A DNA stretch of 64,000 nucleotides, from contig NZ_QRGP01000003.1 in the NCBI RefSeq assembly GCF_003367235.1, positions 186,001 through 250,000 on the forward strand, written 5' to 3'. The notes beneath the pieces are model-generated. The model was not told the origin of the DNA. It made no database searches and saw nothing but the letters and a program-made list of their open reading frames with translations. Shown here piece by piece: positions 45,688 to 55,536 of this stretch. How positions within the stretch are numbered: the first letter of the stretch is position 1; each line of letters opens with the position of its first letter. The translations under genes and the position numbers were made by a program. This stretch comes from Sphingorhabdus pulchriflava. Its GTDB lineage: Bacteria; Pseudomonadota; Alphaproteobacteria; Sphingomonadales; Sphingomonadaceae.

Positions 45688-46683
45688 CTAGATGGTGACA
45701 ACCAGCTTGCCGACAGCCTCGCGGTTGCCCAGCTTGGCAATTGCTTCGCCGCCGCGTTCGAGCGGGAAGGTTTCCGAAACGCGCGGTTTGATCTTGCCCG
45801 CCTTGTACAGCTCGAACAGCTCCATGATGTTGGCGCGGTTCTTTTCGGGCTCGCGCGCGGTATAGGCACCCCAGAACACGCCGCACACGTCGCAGCTTTT
45901 GAGCAACGTCAGGTTGAGCGGCAGCTTGGCGATACCGGCAGGGAAGCCGACCACAAGGAAGCGGCCCTCCCAAGCGATCGAACGGACGGCGGGTTCGGAA
46001 TAGTCACCGCCGACCGTGTCATAGACGATGTCAAAGCCATTGGGGCCTGCGGCTGCCTTGAACATTTCGGCGACCGCCTTCGACTGGTCCTTGTCGAACG
46101 GTTGATAAGGATAGATGACGACATCGTCGGCGCCAGCCTCACGCGCCACCTGCGCCTTGGCTTCGCTCGACACACCCGCGACGACGCGCCCGCCATAGGC
46201 CTTGGCGAGTTCGATGGCCGAAATGCCGATGCCGCCCGCGCCGCCGAGCACAAGGACGCTCTCGCCCGGCTTCATCCGGCCTCGATCTTTCAGGGCATGC
46301 GCGCTGGTGCCATAGGTCATCAGCAGCGAGGCGCCTTCCTCGAACGACATTTCGTCGGGCATTTTGTAGAGATTGTGCGTGCCCAGCACGATTTTCTCCG
46401 ACAGCCCGCCATTGCCGCAACCCGCCAACACGCGGTCGCCCACTGCAAAGCCGGTCACACCTTCGCCAATCGAATCGACAAGCCCCGCAATCTCGCCACC
46501 GGGCGCAAAGGGCCGGGGCGGTTTGAACTGGTAACGGTCTTCGATGATCAGCGTGTCGGGGAAGTTGATCGAGCAGGCCTTCACCGCGACCACAACCTGG
46601 CCGGGGCCAGCGACGGGCTCGGGCAGGTCGCCCAGCACAAGGGTTTCTGGGCCGCCGGTGGCGGTCGATAGCAGCGCTTTCAT
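45688..46683 (-). CDS. NADPH:quinone oxidoreductase, MDR family
   Basis: A 331-residue medium-chain reductase of the zeta-crystallin type. It lacks the structural zinc Cys set; the NADPH motif is VLGGAGGIGISAIELAKAYGG, and IVYDTVGGDYS and the C-terminal REAVGKLVVTI are typical. It probably reduces quinones or other enones with NADPH. GAGGAG precedes ATG 46683. It starts 10 bases after leuD in the same run. Confidence 0.9.
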   Translation of the reverse strand: MKALLSTATGGPETLVLGDLPEPVAGPGQVVVAVKACSINFPDTLIIEDRYQFKPPRPFAPGGEIAGLVDSIGEGVTGFAVGDRVLAGCGNGGLSEKIVLGTHNLYKMPDEMSFEEGASLLMTYGTSAHALKDRGRMKPGESVLVLGGAGGIGISAIELAKAYGGRVVAGVSSEAKAQVAREAGADDVVIYPYQPFDKDQSKAVAEMFKAAAGPNGFDIVYDTVGGDYSEPAVRSIAWEGRFLVVGFPAGIAKLPLNLTLLKSCDVCGVFWGAYTAREPEKNRANIMELFELYKAGKIKPRVSETFPLERGGEAIAKLGNREAVGKLVVTI

Positions 46684-46693
46684 TTTTCTCTCC

Positions 46694-47287
46694 TCAAATC
46701 ATCTGTGGCACCAGCCACGGTTTCTCTGTGTTCAATTTGCTTTCATAGGCCGAAATCGCGCTGCTGCTGGCGAGCGTAAGGCCGATTTCGTCGAGTCCAT
46801 TCAACAGGCAATGCTTGCGGAACGCATCGATTTCAAAGGTGAAGCGATCCTGGAACGGCGTTGTCACCACCTGATTTTCGAGGTCGATGTGGATGGGATC
46901 GGTTTGGGCAACCTCCATCAGCCGGTCAATTGCTTCTTGCGGCAACACCACAGTCAGCAAACCGTTCTTGAAGGCGTTGCCCGAGAAAATGTCGGAGAAG
47001 CTCGGCGCTATCACCGCCTGAATGCCCATATCGGCCAGCGCCCATGCGGCATGCTCGCGGCTGGAGCCGCAGCCGAAATTATCCCCTGCAATCAAAATGG
47101 GAGAGCCTGCATACTCGACGCTGTCGAACAGATTGCCCGGTTCTTTGCGCAAAGCCTCAAACGCGCCCTTGCCCAGCCCCGAACGGCTGATCGTCTTCAA
47201 CCAGGCGGCAGGGATGATGACATCGGTGTCGACATTTTTGAGGCCGAACGGATAGGCCTTGCCAGCGATGGTGGAGACGGGGTTCAT
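46694..47287 (-). CDS. leuD: 3-isopropylmalate dehydratase small subunit
   Basis: With LeuC, isomerises 2- to 3-isopropylmalate in leucine synthesis. The 197-residue protein has the signature [15 protein letters not shown] and the N-terminal [14 protein letters not shown] 47287 has little Shine-Dalgarno. leuC and a 97-residue unknown gene lie just upstream on the same strand. Confidence 0.95.
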   Translation of the reverse strand: MNPVSTIAGKAYPFGLKNVDTDVIIPAAWLKTISRSGLGKGAFEALRKEPGNLFDSVEYAGSPILIAGDNFGCGSSREHAAWALADMGIQAVIAPSFSDIFSGNAFKNGLLTVVLPQEAIDRLMEVAQTDPIHIDLENQVVTTPFQDRFTFEIDAFRKHCLLNGLDEIGLTLASSSAISAYESKLNTEKPWLVPQMI

Positions 47288-47350
47288 TTGGAATCAGTCC
47301 GCTTCGGTCTTGAGGTTATATTCAGATCGTGATTGTTTCTGACCTCAAGT

Positions 47351-47644
47351 CTATTTTTGCCGCTTTGGCAAGAAGCGCCGCCAAATTGATGGCTTTACAC
47401 GCTGCGGCAAAGTCTGGCCGGTCGAATCGAGCAGATATTTGGCCAGCAGCAACGCCTGGTTGTGCGTCATCAGGAAGTGATGGCTGTCGACTTGGTCATT
47501 GTCCAGCGCCTGTCGCGAGACCGTGCTCTGAATGCGCAGGTCAATCGACGAGCCGAGGCCATGATGCGTCCAGCCCACCACCACAGCCCGATGCTCTGCC
47601 GGTTCGGTCGGCTCCGCTATCTTTTTGGCCGGACGTCGTGCCAT
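47351..47644 (-). CDS. Small protein between leuC and leuD, unknown function
   Basis: A 97-residue protein with a basic start (ARRPAKKIAEP) and a basic end (WRRFLPKRQK), and a middle HHGLGSSIDLRIQSTVSRQ. There is no signal peptide or membrane helix, and I do not recognise the family. AGGAGG lies six bases before ATG 47644, an unusually strong ribosome site, which supports a real gene. It sits in the leuC-leuD unit, so a link to leucine synthesis or its enzyme assembly is possible. Confidence 0.65.
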   Translation of the reverse strand: MARRPAKKIAEPTEPAEHRAVVVGWTHHGLGSSIDLRIQSTVSRQALDNDQVDSHHFLMTHNQALLLAKYLLDSTGQTLPQRVKPSIWRRFLPKRQK

Positions 47645-47727
47645 CAACTGCCTCCTGAAGCCAATTTACATTCCGCAGCGAGCTATGCGAGTCAATATGA
47701 CCAAAGGAAGATGTGCCGCAGTGGGAC

Positions 47728-49158
47728 TTAGCCGATTAACTCCCGCACATCGGTTAGTCTGCCCGTCACCGCTGCAGCCGCTGCCATCGCCGGGCTGACG
47801 AGGTGGGTGCGCGCCCCGGGGCCCTGCCTTCCGACGAAATTGCGGTTGCTGGTGGAGGCGCAGCGCTCGCCTGCCGGGACCTTGTCAGGGTTCATGCCGA
47901 GGCAGGCAGAGCAGCCGGGTTCACGCCATTCGAGGCCGGCGTCGATGAAGATGCGGTCGAGACCCTCGGCTTCGGCCTGGCGCTTCACAAGGCCGGAGCC
48001 GGGTACAACGATGCCCCAGCGGATGTTGGCGGCTTTCTTGCGGCCTTTGAGCACGGCTGCGGCGGCGCGCAGATCTTCGATGCGGCTGTTGGTGCAGCTG
48101 CCGATGAAGATGTTCTGCACCTCGACTTCGCTTAAAGGCGTGCCCGGTTCGAGGCCCATATAGGCGAGGCTCTTGGCGGCTGCTTCCTGCTTTGAAGGAT
48201 CTGCGAAACTGGCTGGATCAGGGACGGTGCCGGTAATCGGCACGACGTCCTCGGGGCTGGTTCCCCATGTCACGCTCGGTGCAATGTCGGCGGCGTCGAT
48301 GACCACGACCTTGTCATAGGTCGCGCCCGGATCGGTGGTAAGCGTGCGCCAATAGGCAATCGCTGCATCCCAATCCGCACCCTTTGGGGCCATCGGGCGG
48401 CCTTTCAGATAGGCGAAGGTTTTTTCATCGGGCGCGCAGAGGCCCGCACGCGCGCCATGCTCGATTGCCATATTGCTGACGGTCAGGCGGCCTTCGATGC
48501 TGAGGTTGCGGATAGCACTTCCGGTATATTCGATGACATAGCCGGTACCGCCAGCAGCACCAAGCACGCCGGTAATGTGGAGCACGATGTCCTTGGCGGT
48601 AACGCCCAGGCCGACTTCGCCGTCGACGCGAACTTCCATCGATTTGGATTGCTTCAACTGCAATGTCTGAGTCGCCAGCACATGCTCGACCTCGCTGGTG
48701 CCGATACCAAAGGCGAGCGCGCCAAGGCCGCCATGGCAGGCGGTGTGGCTGTCGCCGCAGACAATGGTTGTTCCGGGTAGCGAGAAACCCTGTTCGGGGC
48801 CGACGACATGGACGATGCCCTGTTCCACATCGGCATCGCCGATATAACGGATGCCAAAGGCGGGGGCATTGGCCTCCAGCGCCGCAAGCTGCTGTGCGCT
48901 TTCCGGGTCGGCAATCGGGATGCGCTTGCCGACCGCATCGCGACGCGCGGTGGTCGGCAGATTATGGTCGGGCACGGCCAGCGTCAGATCGGGCCGCCTT
49001 ACGGTGCGTCCGGCGGTACGAAGCCCTTCAAAGGCCTGCGGGCTGGTCACTTCATGCACCAGATGGCGGTCGATAAAGATCAGGCATGTGGCATCATCGC
49101 GGGCAGACACGACATGCGCGTCCCAGATTTTTTGGTAGAGCGTGCGGGGCTTATTCAT
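47728..49158 (-). CDS. leuC: 3-isopropylmalate dehydratase large subunit
   Basis: Carries the [4Fe-4S] cluster of isopropylmalate isomerase. The 476-residue protein has [13 protein letters not shown], the cluster Cys in [14 protein letters not shown], and the CXXC-type pair in [13 protein letters not shown]. It opens a seven-gene minus-strand run (leuC, small gene, leuD, qor-like, zeta, bolA, grxD). Several members are iron-sulfur linked. Confidence 0.96.
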   Translation of the reverse strand: MNKPRTLYQKIWDAHVVSARDDATCLIFIDRHLVHEVTSPQAFEGLRTAGRTVRRPDLTLAVPDHNLPTTARRDAVGKRIPIADPESAQQLAALEANAPAFGIRYIGDADVEQGIVHVVGPEQGFSLPGTTIVCGDSHTACHGGLGALAFGIGTSEVEHVLATQTLQLKQSKSMEVRVDGEVGLGVTAKDIVLHITGVLGAAGGTGYVIEYTGSAIRNLSIEGRLTVSNMAIEHGARAGLCAPDEKTFAYLKGRPMAPKGADWDAAIAYWRTLTTDPGATYDKVVVIDAADIAPSVTWGTSPEDVVPITGTVPDPASFADPSKQEAAAKSLAYMGLEPGTPLSEVEVQNIFIGSCTNSRIEDLRAAAAVLKGRKKAANIRWGIVVPGSGLVKRQAEAEGLDRIFIDAGLEWREPGCSACLGMNPDKVPAGERCASTSNRNFVGRQGPGARTHLVSPAMAAAAAVTGRLTDVRELIG

Positions 49159-49292
49159 ATGCTTGGCCTAAAGGCACAGCACACCGCGCTTGGCAAGCAA
49201 GGATATTTTAAACCAGCAGCGTTTTGGGCATTTTCCTTTTGCGATTGAAAGGCGGCCGATATCGCGACCGACCGCCTTCGAAAGCATTGTAG

Positions 49293-50177
49293 CTATTTCA
49301 GCGGCAGGAACAGGTCGGTTATGGCTTCGCGTTCTGGAACATCGGGAAAGAAGCTCACGCGCTGACAGTAAAGCGGGAAATCCCGCAACTCTTCACCGCT
49401 GTCGGCAAGCCATTCACGATACAGGAACATCGCGGGAGCCTCCAGATCGTCCGGATTTCCGACAACACGGAGCCGCGCGCAGCGACCGCCGGGTATCAAT
49501 CCCGATTCAACACCTGCGCTTGCTTGGTCCAGACCCTTGTCTGTCGCGACGCACAGATCGAGCCGATAGTCGTCGTCCGCCGTCGACCGCGGATCGCTGT
49601 GAAAGATGTTATAGGTCGCGTGCAAAGACGGGCTGAGGCCATTGCTTTTGCGCCATGCAATAAAGCGCTCAATCGTCGACCGGATGTTCTTCGGGCTGCC
49701 GCGATGTTCCATAAGGGCGACCGGAATATCCGGCGTTGTTATGATTTCGACATCGGTGGCGGTGTAGTTGCTATCCATATATTTTCTCCGTGATGTTTCG
49801 AATGGCTCAAAGGCCGCAAGCCACGGATCCCAGTCGGGAGAAGAACGAAATGACGAAGGTGATTGTCCGAATTTCTGGCGAAATGCCCGTGCAAAAGCGT
49901 CGGGTGCTTCGTAGCCGGTATCAAATGCGATATCGGTGACGGTTTCGTTGTCGCGAAAAGCAAGCCGGTACGAAGCCCGCTTCATTCTCGAAAGCTGGAC
50001 ATAGTTATAGACAGAAATCCCGAACATTGCGGAAAATTGCCTATGAAAATGATGCTTCGAGAAAGCCGCAATGCCGCTCAGCACTTCCAGGCTTAGATCC
50101 GCTTCCGGATTCTGGTCTATATAGTTGACCACCCGCCGCATTCTGTCCTGATATTTGTTCAAAGCTGCCTTAGTCAT
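49293..50177 (-). CDS. AraC-family regulator with GyrI-like effector domain
   Basis: A 294-residue regulator of the Rob/SoxS-like order: the AraC HTH is N-terminal (LEVLSGIAAFSKHHFHRQFSAMF and VTDIAFDTGYEAPDAFARAFRQ). It is followed by a GyrI-like effector domain (VEIITTPDIPVALMEHRG, SGLIPGGRCARL). Such proteins bind small hydrophobic ligands or toxic compounds. GGAG precedes ATG 50177. It is divergent from a thioesterase gene across 142 bases, a candidate target. Confidence 0.88.
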   Translation of the reverse strand: MTKAALNKYQDRMRRVVNYIDQNPEADLSLEVLSGIAAFSKHHFHRQFSAMFGISVYNYVQLSRMKRASYRLAFRDNETVTDIAFDTGYEAPDAFARAFRQKFGQSPSSFRSSPDWDPWLAAFEPFETSRRKYMDSNYTATDVEIITTPDIPVALMEHRGSPKNIRSTIERFIAWRKSNGLSPSLHATYNIFHSDPRSTADDDYRLDLCVATDKGLDQASAGVESGLIPGGRCARLRVVGNPDDLEAPAMFLYREWLADSGEELRDFPLYCQRVSFFPDVPEREAITDLFLPLK

Positions 50178-50319
50178 CTTTTTCTCCGTGGCAGTCTTAT
50201 TTAGCCGAGGGTAGTGGCACCACGCTCGACCGATATTGCTTTTCTACAGCACGTCGCAGCTTTTGTTTTCATCGTTGTGACTGGAAATTGTAACCTTTAG
50301 GTCGTATCTTCGAATCAAT

Positions 50320-50721
50320 ATGAATACGCTCTCCCATCTTTTCCCGATCAAAATTCTGCCTGAAGATATCGACTTCATGGGGCATGTGAACAACAGCCGC
50401 TACCTCAATTGGGTACAGGAGGCGGTGCTCGAACATTGGCGCAACCTCGCTCCGCCCGAGGCCGTGGCGCAGCGGGCGTGGGTCGCCCTGAAGCATGAGA
50501 TTACCTATCGCAAGCCGGCATTTCTGGAAGATGTCGTGGTCGCCAATGTGGTGCTTGAAAGCATCCACGGTGCGCGCGCCTTTTACGAAACGGTGATTAA
50601 GCGCGGCGAAGAAGTGCTCGCCGAGGTCAAATCGAGCTGGTGCTGCATCGATGCCGAAACGCTGCGCCCTGCAAGGATCGGCGCGGATATTTCCGCCTAT
50701 TTCTTTCCGAAAGGCGATTGA
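50320..50721 (+). CDS. 4HBT-type acyl-CoA thioesterase
   Basis: A 133-residue hot-dog-fold thioesterase of the YbgC/FcbC group. The N-terminal EDIDFMGHVNNSRYLNWVQEAV carries the catalytic Asp-type motif D-x-x-GHVNN. It hydrolyses an acyl-CoA of unknown chain. It faces the AraC/GyrI regulator divergently and precedes the hydrolase at 50823 by 101 bases. Confidence 0.88.
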   Translation: MNTLSHLFPIKILPEDIDFMGHVNNSRYLNWVQEAVLEHWRNLAPPEAVAQRAWVALKHEITYRKPAFLEDVVVANVVLESIHGARAFYETVIKRGEEVLAEVKSSWCCIDAETLRPARIGADISAYFFPKGD

Positions 50722-50822
50722 TACCAGTCCATATTTGCTATCGCTTATGTACTAGTGAAGATTTCTGGCTTGTCTTCCGTATCCGTCCATACGACCAATC
50801 CCATTACGGTTTGCTGGAGTAG

Positions 50823-51821
50823 ATGATGGGTTGGAAACGGCGTCTTAAAATAGTTCTTGGTGGATTGATCGCATTAGTCGCGGTCGGCGCCGGTTTGATA
50901 TATTACAGCAAGCCTTGGGTTTATCCCGTATCGATCAAGGATCCTGGACCAACCGGCATACGCGTTACTTCCAACGGGTTATTCGGCAATTATTATCCCG
51001 CAGCTGACGGAAAAAGAGCACCGACCATATTGTTGATTGGCGGCAGTGAAGGCGGGCTCGGTCTACACATGACGCATTTTGCCAAAGGCTTGCAACGTGC
51101 TGGCTATACGGTTTTCCATTTATCCTATTGGCGCGCACCTTCACAACCGAAGCGTCTGGAGGAAATACCCGTAGAGTATTTCGAAAAAGCACTGGTCTGG
51201 CTCAAAAGCCAAAGTGCAGTCGACCCTGAACGGATGGCGATGGCTGGCTGGTCGCGCGGCAGCGAGGCTACGGTTCTGGTTGCGGCGCGGAACAATGCGT
51301 TGAAAGCAATCATCTTGGGAATGCCGGGAAGCCATGTCTGGCCCGATTTTGATTGGGAAGCCCCTTGGGCGAGTAAGGGCACGTCAGGCTGGAGTATCGA
51401 CGGGAAGCGCCTGCCTGCCGTTTCGCTCGAAAACGTCCCTTTCACTCTCGATCCGGCCACAGGTGCGGCTTCGGCATTGGCCGAAACCGTCAAAACGCCG
51501 GGCGCCGCCCTTCCGATTGCAGGCGTGTCTATACCGGTGCTGATGATTTGCGGCGCAAAGGACAATATTTGGGCCAGTTGCCCGATGGCAAAGGCGATGA
51601 AAGCCACCGCAAACTCTGCGAAGAAAGCGGAAGTCAGCTTGATCGAGCATCCTGATGCGGGCCATGTTGCCTTTGGTGCGCCGGCAGAACGGGGAAGCAA
51701 GTTGCACAAAAGTTTCGGAAACTTTGGCGGCGGGACGGCCGATGCCAATCAGGCAGCGCTTGAAAATGCGTTTCCAAAAATGCTCGCTTTTCTGGAAAAG
51801 AGTTTTGAGGCCAAACAGTAG
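50823..51821 (+). CDS. Membrane-anchored BAAT-like alpha/beta hydrolase
   Basis: A 332-residue protein with an N-terminal membrane helix (VLGGLIALVAVGAGLIYY) and an alpha/beta-hydrolase body. The nucleophile is in AMAGWSRGSEA and GGSEGGLGL forms the oxyanion region. ICGAKDNIWASC and PDAGHVAFG hold the expected acid and His. The order matches the BAAT/acyl-CoA thioester hydrolase C-terminal family, often involved in acyl transfer or thioester cleavage. No enzyme activity can be fixed by sequence alone. Confidence 0.78.
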   Translation: MMGWKRRLKIVLGGLIALVAVGAGLIYYSKPWVYPVSIKDPGPTGIRVTSNGLFGNYYPAADGKRAPTILLIGGSEGGLGLHMTHFAKGLQRAGYTVFHLSYWRAPSQPKRLEEIPVEYFEKALVWLKSQSAVDPERMAMAGWSRGSEATVLVAARNNALKAIILGMPGSHVWPDFDWEAPWASKGTSGWSIDGKRLPAVSLENVPFTLDPATGAASALAETVKTPGAALPIAGVSIPVLMICGAKDNIWASCPMAKAMKATANSAKKAEVSLIEHPDAGHVAFGAPAERGSKLHKSFGNFGGGTADANQAALENAFPKMLAFLEKSFEAKQ

Positions 51822-51860
51822 CTTCGATGCCCGCTTTCAAAGCAACGTTTCAGCGCTTAT

Positions 51861-52385
51861 ATGTTGGCAATGAGTTTCGGGCAAATCTTTGCAATCGTCC
51901 TTGCTACCTTCGTCGCGATGGAGTTTGTCGCGTGGAGCAGCCATAAGTATATCATGCACGGCTGGGGCTGGGGGTGGCATCGCGACCATCATGAACCGCA
52001 TGACCATACCCTTGAAAAGAATGATTTATACGGGCTGGTGGGTGCGGCGATGAGCATTTCGATGTTTGCCATCGGCAGTCCGCTGGTGCTGGGTGCATCA
52101 GCTTGGGAGCCGGGGACGTGGATTGGTCTCGGCATCCTGCTTTACGGCATCGTCTATACGCTGATCCATGATGGGCTGATCCATCAACGCTATTTCCGCT
52201 GGGTACCCAAGCGCGGTTATGCGAAGCGGCTGGTGCAGGCGCACAAGCTGCACCATGCGACGATCGGCAAGGAAGGCGGCGTCAGTTTTGGTTTCGTCTT
52301 CGCGCGCGATCCGGTTGTGCTCAAGCAGGAACTGAAAGCGCAGCGCGAGGCCGGAATTGCAGTGGTGCGTGAGGCTTTGGGTTAG
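51861..52385 (+). CDS. crtZ: Beta-carotene hydroxylase
   Basis: Adds hydroxyl groups to the beta-ionone rings of beta-carotene (to zeaxanthin). The 174-residue integral membrane protein has the di-iron His clusters of the fatty-acid hydroxylase type: HKYIMHG, HRDHHEPHDH, LIHDGLIHQR and HKLHHAT. An in-frame ATG at 51870 is a possible alternative start. Other carotenoid genes are not in the window. Supports a yellow-pigmented sphingomonad. Confidence 0.94.
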   Translation: MLAMSFGQIFAIVLATFVAMEFVAWSSHKYIMHGWGWGWHRDHHEPHDHTLEKNDLYGLVGAAMSISMFAIGSPLVLGASAWEPGTWIGLGILLYGIVYTLIHDGLIHQRYFRWVPKRGYAKRLVQAHKLHHATIGKEGGVSFGFVFARDPVVLKQELKAQREAGIAVVREALG

Positions 52386-52735
52386 GCCTCCGGTCGCCGC
52401 CAAATCCAGGTTCCGCAGACCAGCCCGACCGCTGCGGGCAATAACGACCATGGCGGGCTCAGTGTCAATGCGCCGATCAAGGCACTCGCCAGAAACGCAG
52501 TCGTGGCTGACCATTTGGCGCGCCTGCTGACCACCCCCTTTTCGCGCCATGCAACGAGGTGATGCCCATATTTCGGATGGTTCATCAACTTGGCTTCGAG
52601 CGCCGGGCTGCTGCGCGCGAAGCAGAAAGCGGCAAGGATCATGAACGGCACGGTCGGCAGGATCGGCAGGAAAATCCCCACCGTTCCCAAACCGACCGAA
52701 ACCCATCCGGCAGCAAGATAGAGCTGCCGTTTCAT
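52382..52735 (-). CDS. DUF454/YbaN-like membrane protein
   Basis: A 117-residue protein with about three membrane helices. The opening LYLAAGWVSVGLGTVGIFLPILPTVPFMILAAFCFARSS and NHPKYGHHLVAWREKGVVS are typical of the YbaN family, whose function is unknown. The start overlaps the succinate-semialdehyde dehydrogenase stop (TAATG) on the same strand. Its 3' end overlaps the crtZ stop in convergent direction. Confidence 0.88.
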   Translation of the reverse strand: MKRQLYLAAGWVSVGLGTVGIFLPILPTVPFMILAAFCFARSSPALEAKLMNHPKYGHHLVAWREKGVVSRRAKWSATTAFLASALIGALTLSPPWSLLPAAVGLVCGTWIWRRPEA

Positions 52736-54171
52736 TAGGCCTGGTGAATCGCCTTGGTCACATAATAGCTTTCGAGACCTTCGGGCCCACCTTCGCTGCC
52801 AAAGCCCGATTCCTTGACGCCGCCGAACGGCATGTCGGGCATCGAAATCGCGGCGGTGTTGATGCCGACCATACCGGCTTCTATGAGGTCGCCAGCCATA
52901 TTCGCCTGTCGACCATTTTCGGTGTGGACGAAGGAAGCGAGGCCGAAGGGCAGGCGGTTCGCCTGTTCGATGGCGTCTTCGAACTTCGCAAATGGCCGGA
53001 TCAGCGCAACCGGGCCGAAGGGCTCGTTGGTCATGATGTCGGCTTCGAGCGGCACATCGGACAGCACGGTCGGGCGGAAGAAATAGCCGTCGCCATTGTC
53101 AGCGCTGCCGCCGGTGCCGACACGCGCGCCTTTGGCAATCGCATCCTGTACCAAAGCGCCCACCGCCGTTGGACGGCGCGAATTGGCGAGCGGTCCCATG
53201 ATGGTATCGGCGTCCAGGCCGTTGCCGACCTTCACCTTGGCGGTGCGTTCGTTGAACCCGGCGACAAAGCGGTCGTAAATTCCTTCCTGCACATAAAAGC
53301 GCGTCGGCGAGATGCAGACCTGCCCCGCATTGCGGAACTTCTGCGTGACGACGATATCGAGTGTCTTTTCGAGGTTGCAGTCATCGAAAACCAGCACCGG
53401 TGCATGCCCGCCCAGTTCCATCGTCACGCGTTTTACGCCTTCGGCGGCGAGCTTCATCAGATGCTTGCCCACAGGGATTGAGCCGGTAAAGCTCAATTTG
53501 CGGATGACTGGCGAGCCCAGCAAATGACGGCTGACCATATCGGGCACGCCAAAGACCAGCTGCGCAACGCCTGCCGGAATGCCCGCATCGGCTATGCAGC
53601 GCATGATTTCGGAGGTAGAACCCGGCGTTTCCTCGGCTGGCTTCGCGATCACCGAGCATCCCGTGGCGAGGGCAGCTGCGACTTTTTTAGACATCAGCGA
53701 AACCGGGAAATTCCACGGCGTCAGTGACGCGACCGGACCGATAGGCTGTTTGAGCACCAGCGCGCGTTGTCCGGCTGGGCGCAGCGCGATGCGGCCATAG
53801 GCCCGCTTGGCTTCTTCAGCGCAATATTCAAAGACGGCTGCGCACGAGAGGGTTTCGGTGCGCGCTTCTGCAAGCGGCTTTCCCTGTTCCATCGTCAGCA
53901 GTGTGGCGATATGTTCGGCCCGTTCGCGGATCAGCGCAGCTGTTTTGTGCAGCACAGCGGCGCGCGCGTTGACGTCGGTCGCGCGCCATAGGGCAAAGCC
54001 TTTGGCAGAAGCTGCCAGCGCCTGGTCCAGATCGGCGGGGGTTGCCAGCGGCAGCTCGGCGAGGACTTCTCCGGTTGCCGGATTGAGCACCTGATGCACG
54101 TCGCGGCCTTCGCCCGAGCGCCAGCTGCCATCGATGTAGAGGGCGAGATTTGCCTGATATTCGCGTGTCAT
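52735..54171 (-). CDS. gabD: NAD(P)-dependent succinate-semialdehyde dehydrogenase-like ALDH
   Basis: A 478-residue aldehyde dehydrogenase. The active-site Cys is in NAGQVCISPTRFYVQ and the catalytic Glu in TMELGGHAPVLVFDD, typical of the GabD group (oxidising succinate semialdehyde to succinate). LTPWNFPVSLMSKKVAAALATGC is the cofactor stretch. AGGAAA precedes ATG 54171. Succinate-semialdehyde is the likeliest substrate; related aldehydes cannot be excluded. Confidence 0.88.
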   Translation of the reverse strand: MTREYQANLALYIDGSWRSGEGRDVHQVLNPATGEVLAELPLATPADLDQALAASAKGFALWRATDVNARAAVLHKTAALIRERAEHIATLLTMEQGKPLAEARTETLSCAAVFEYCAEEAKRAYGRIALRPAGQRALVLKQPIGPVASLTPWNFPVSLMSKKVAAALATGCSVIAKPAEETPGSTSEIMRCIADAGIPAGVAQLVFGVPDMVSRHLLGSPVIRKLSFTGSIPVGKHLMKLAAEGVKRVTMELGGHAPVLVFDDCNLEKTLDIVVTQKFRNAGQVCISPTRFYVQEGIYDRFVAGFNERTAKVKVGNGLDADTIMGPLANSRRPTAVGALVQDAIAKGARVGTGGSADNGDGYFFRPTVLSDVPLEADIMTNEPFGPVALIRPFAKFEDAIEQANRLPFGLASFVHTENGRQANMAGDLIEAGMVGINTAAISMPDMPFGGVKESGFGSEGGPEGLESYYVTKAIHQA

Positions 54172-54285
54172 GGATTTCCTGCGCGTATGTTTTCGATTGC
54201 CCTCCATCTAGGCGCTTCAATTTCTCTTGGAAAGTCCAGTCGCTTTAACCTGTGCTTTACCGCGATTGGTTAATCCTGCGGCTTA

Positions 54286-55467
54286 ATGGGCAAACCATAT
54301 CTGATAGCCAAGATTCATTTCCAGGCCGCGAGGCTCTGGCGTTGGATTGCGCCGCCCGTTCCCCAGTCGATCGTCGGCCCGCTACATTCCGCCCAGCTCC
54401 AGAATGTGCGCACGCAAGTTCCGATGTTGCTGGCTGTGGCTGCGCTCAACACCTGCATCGTGATGGCGGTGTGCTGGAGTAATGGTTTGCCGCTGGCCAA
54501 TTATGCTTGGATGTCGGGCCTTATCCTCTACTGCTTTGCGCGGCTAACCGTCTGGAGGCGGCTGTTGCAAAAGCCGATCTCGCTCGAAAAAGTGCCGCGC
54601 ATTATCAAGGCAAATGTCGGGCTTTCGGTCGGCATGATGGGCTTTTTGGGCATTGCGGCTTCGGTTACATATGTCGCCGGGACCTTCGCGTATGAAACGC
54701 TGATACCTGTCTCGCTGGCCTTTGGCGCGACGGCGATTGCCCATTGTCTCTATACGTTGCGCCCAGCCGCTATCGGCGTGCTGGTCATTGGTATCACTCC
54801 GGTCGCACTGTCGATGATCTTTGCAGGTGAATTCAATGCCAAGATGCTTGGTGTTTCGATGCTGAGCGTTGAGGCCCTGATGATCCGTTTTGTTGCCGCA
54901 CAATATGATCGCTTGATCGAAGGTCTTTTCCTTGAACAACAGATCCGCGAACTGGCCGACACTGACCCGCTGACCAGTCTGCCTAACCGCCGTGCCATCA
55001 TGGCGTCGATCGAGGCGGAGCTGGAATGCGGTGCGGACCAAAGACCGCGTTTTGGCATTGCGTTGCTTGACCTCGATGGCTTCAAGCAGGTCAATGACAG
55101 CCTTGGACATCATGCCGGCGATCTGATGCTACTCGGTGTCGGTGGGCGTCTGGCCGACGCGGCAGAGGCGCAGGACAGCGTGGGCCGTCTGGGCGGCGAT
55201 GAATTTATCGTGCTCTTCCGCAATGTGGTGGACAAGGCAGAGCTGTCCGCGCGCACCACTTCGATGCTCGCGGCTTTGTGCCGCCCCATCGACCTCGATG
55301 GCAGTCGTCTGCCGGTCGCTGCGAGTCTCGGCTATGCGCTCTATCCCGAGGATGGCGAAACCGTTCGCGAAGTCATGCACGTCGCCGATGCCGCACTCTA
55401 TGCCGAAAAACGCGCCGGCAAGGTGCGGGCGCAAGCCGTAGCGTCAAGCCAGCAACGCGCCGCATAA
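54286..55467 (+). CDS. Membrane-bound diguanylate cyclase (GGDEF)
   Basis: A 393-residue protein with an N-terminal membrane region of about five helices and a C-terminal GGDEF domain (DTDPLTSLPNRR at about 226; GGDEF at 303-307). It should make cyclic di-GMP. The inhibitory I-site, normally RxxD five residues before GGDEF, here reads EAQD (294-297), so the Arg needed for product inhibition is missing. No EAL, HAMP or PAS domain was seen. Confidence 0.92.
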   Translation: MGKPYLIAKIHFQAARLWRWIAPPVPQSIVGPLHSAQLQNVRTQVPMLLAVAALNTCIVMAVCWSNGLPLANYAWMSGLILYCFARLTVWRRLLQKPISLEKVPRIIKANVGLSVGMMGFLGIAASVTYVAGTFAYETLIPVSLAFGATAIAHCLYTLRPAAIGVLVIGITPVALSMIFAGEFNAKMLGVSMLSVEALMIRFVAAQYDRLIEGLFLEQQIRELADTDPLTSLPNRRAIMASIEAELECGADQRPRFGIALLDLDGFKQVNDSLGHHAGDLMLLGVGGRLADAAEAQDSVGRLGGDEFIVLFRNVVDKAELSARTTSMLAALCRPIDLDGSRLPVAASLGYALYPEDGETVREVMHVADAALYAEKRAGKVRAQAVASSQQRAA

Positions 55468-55536
55468 GCCGCAGAATCGGACTTCCCAAACTCGATAGTC
55501 ACTGCCAACCTGCTCCGCGAGAAGGAGGAGGAGACC

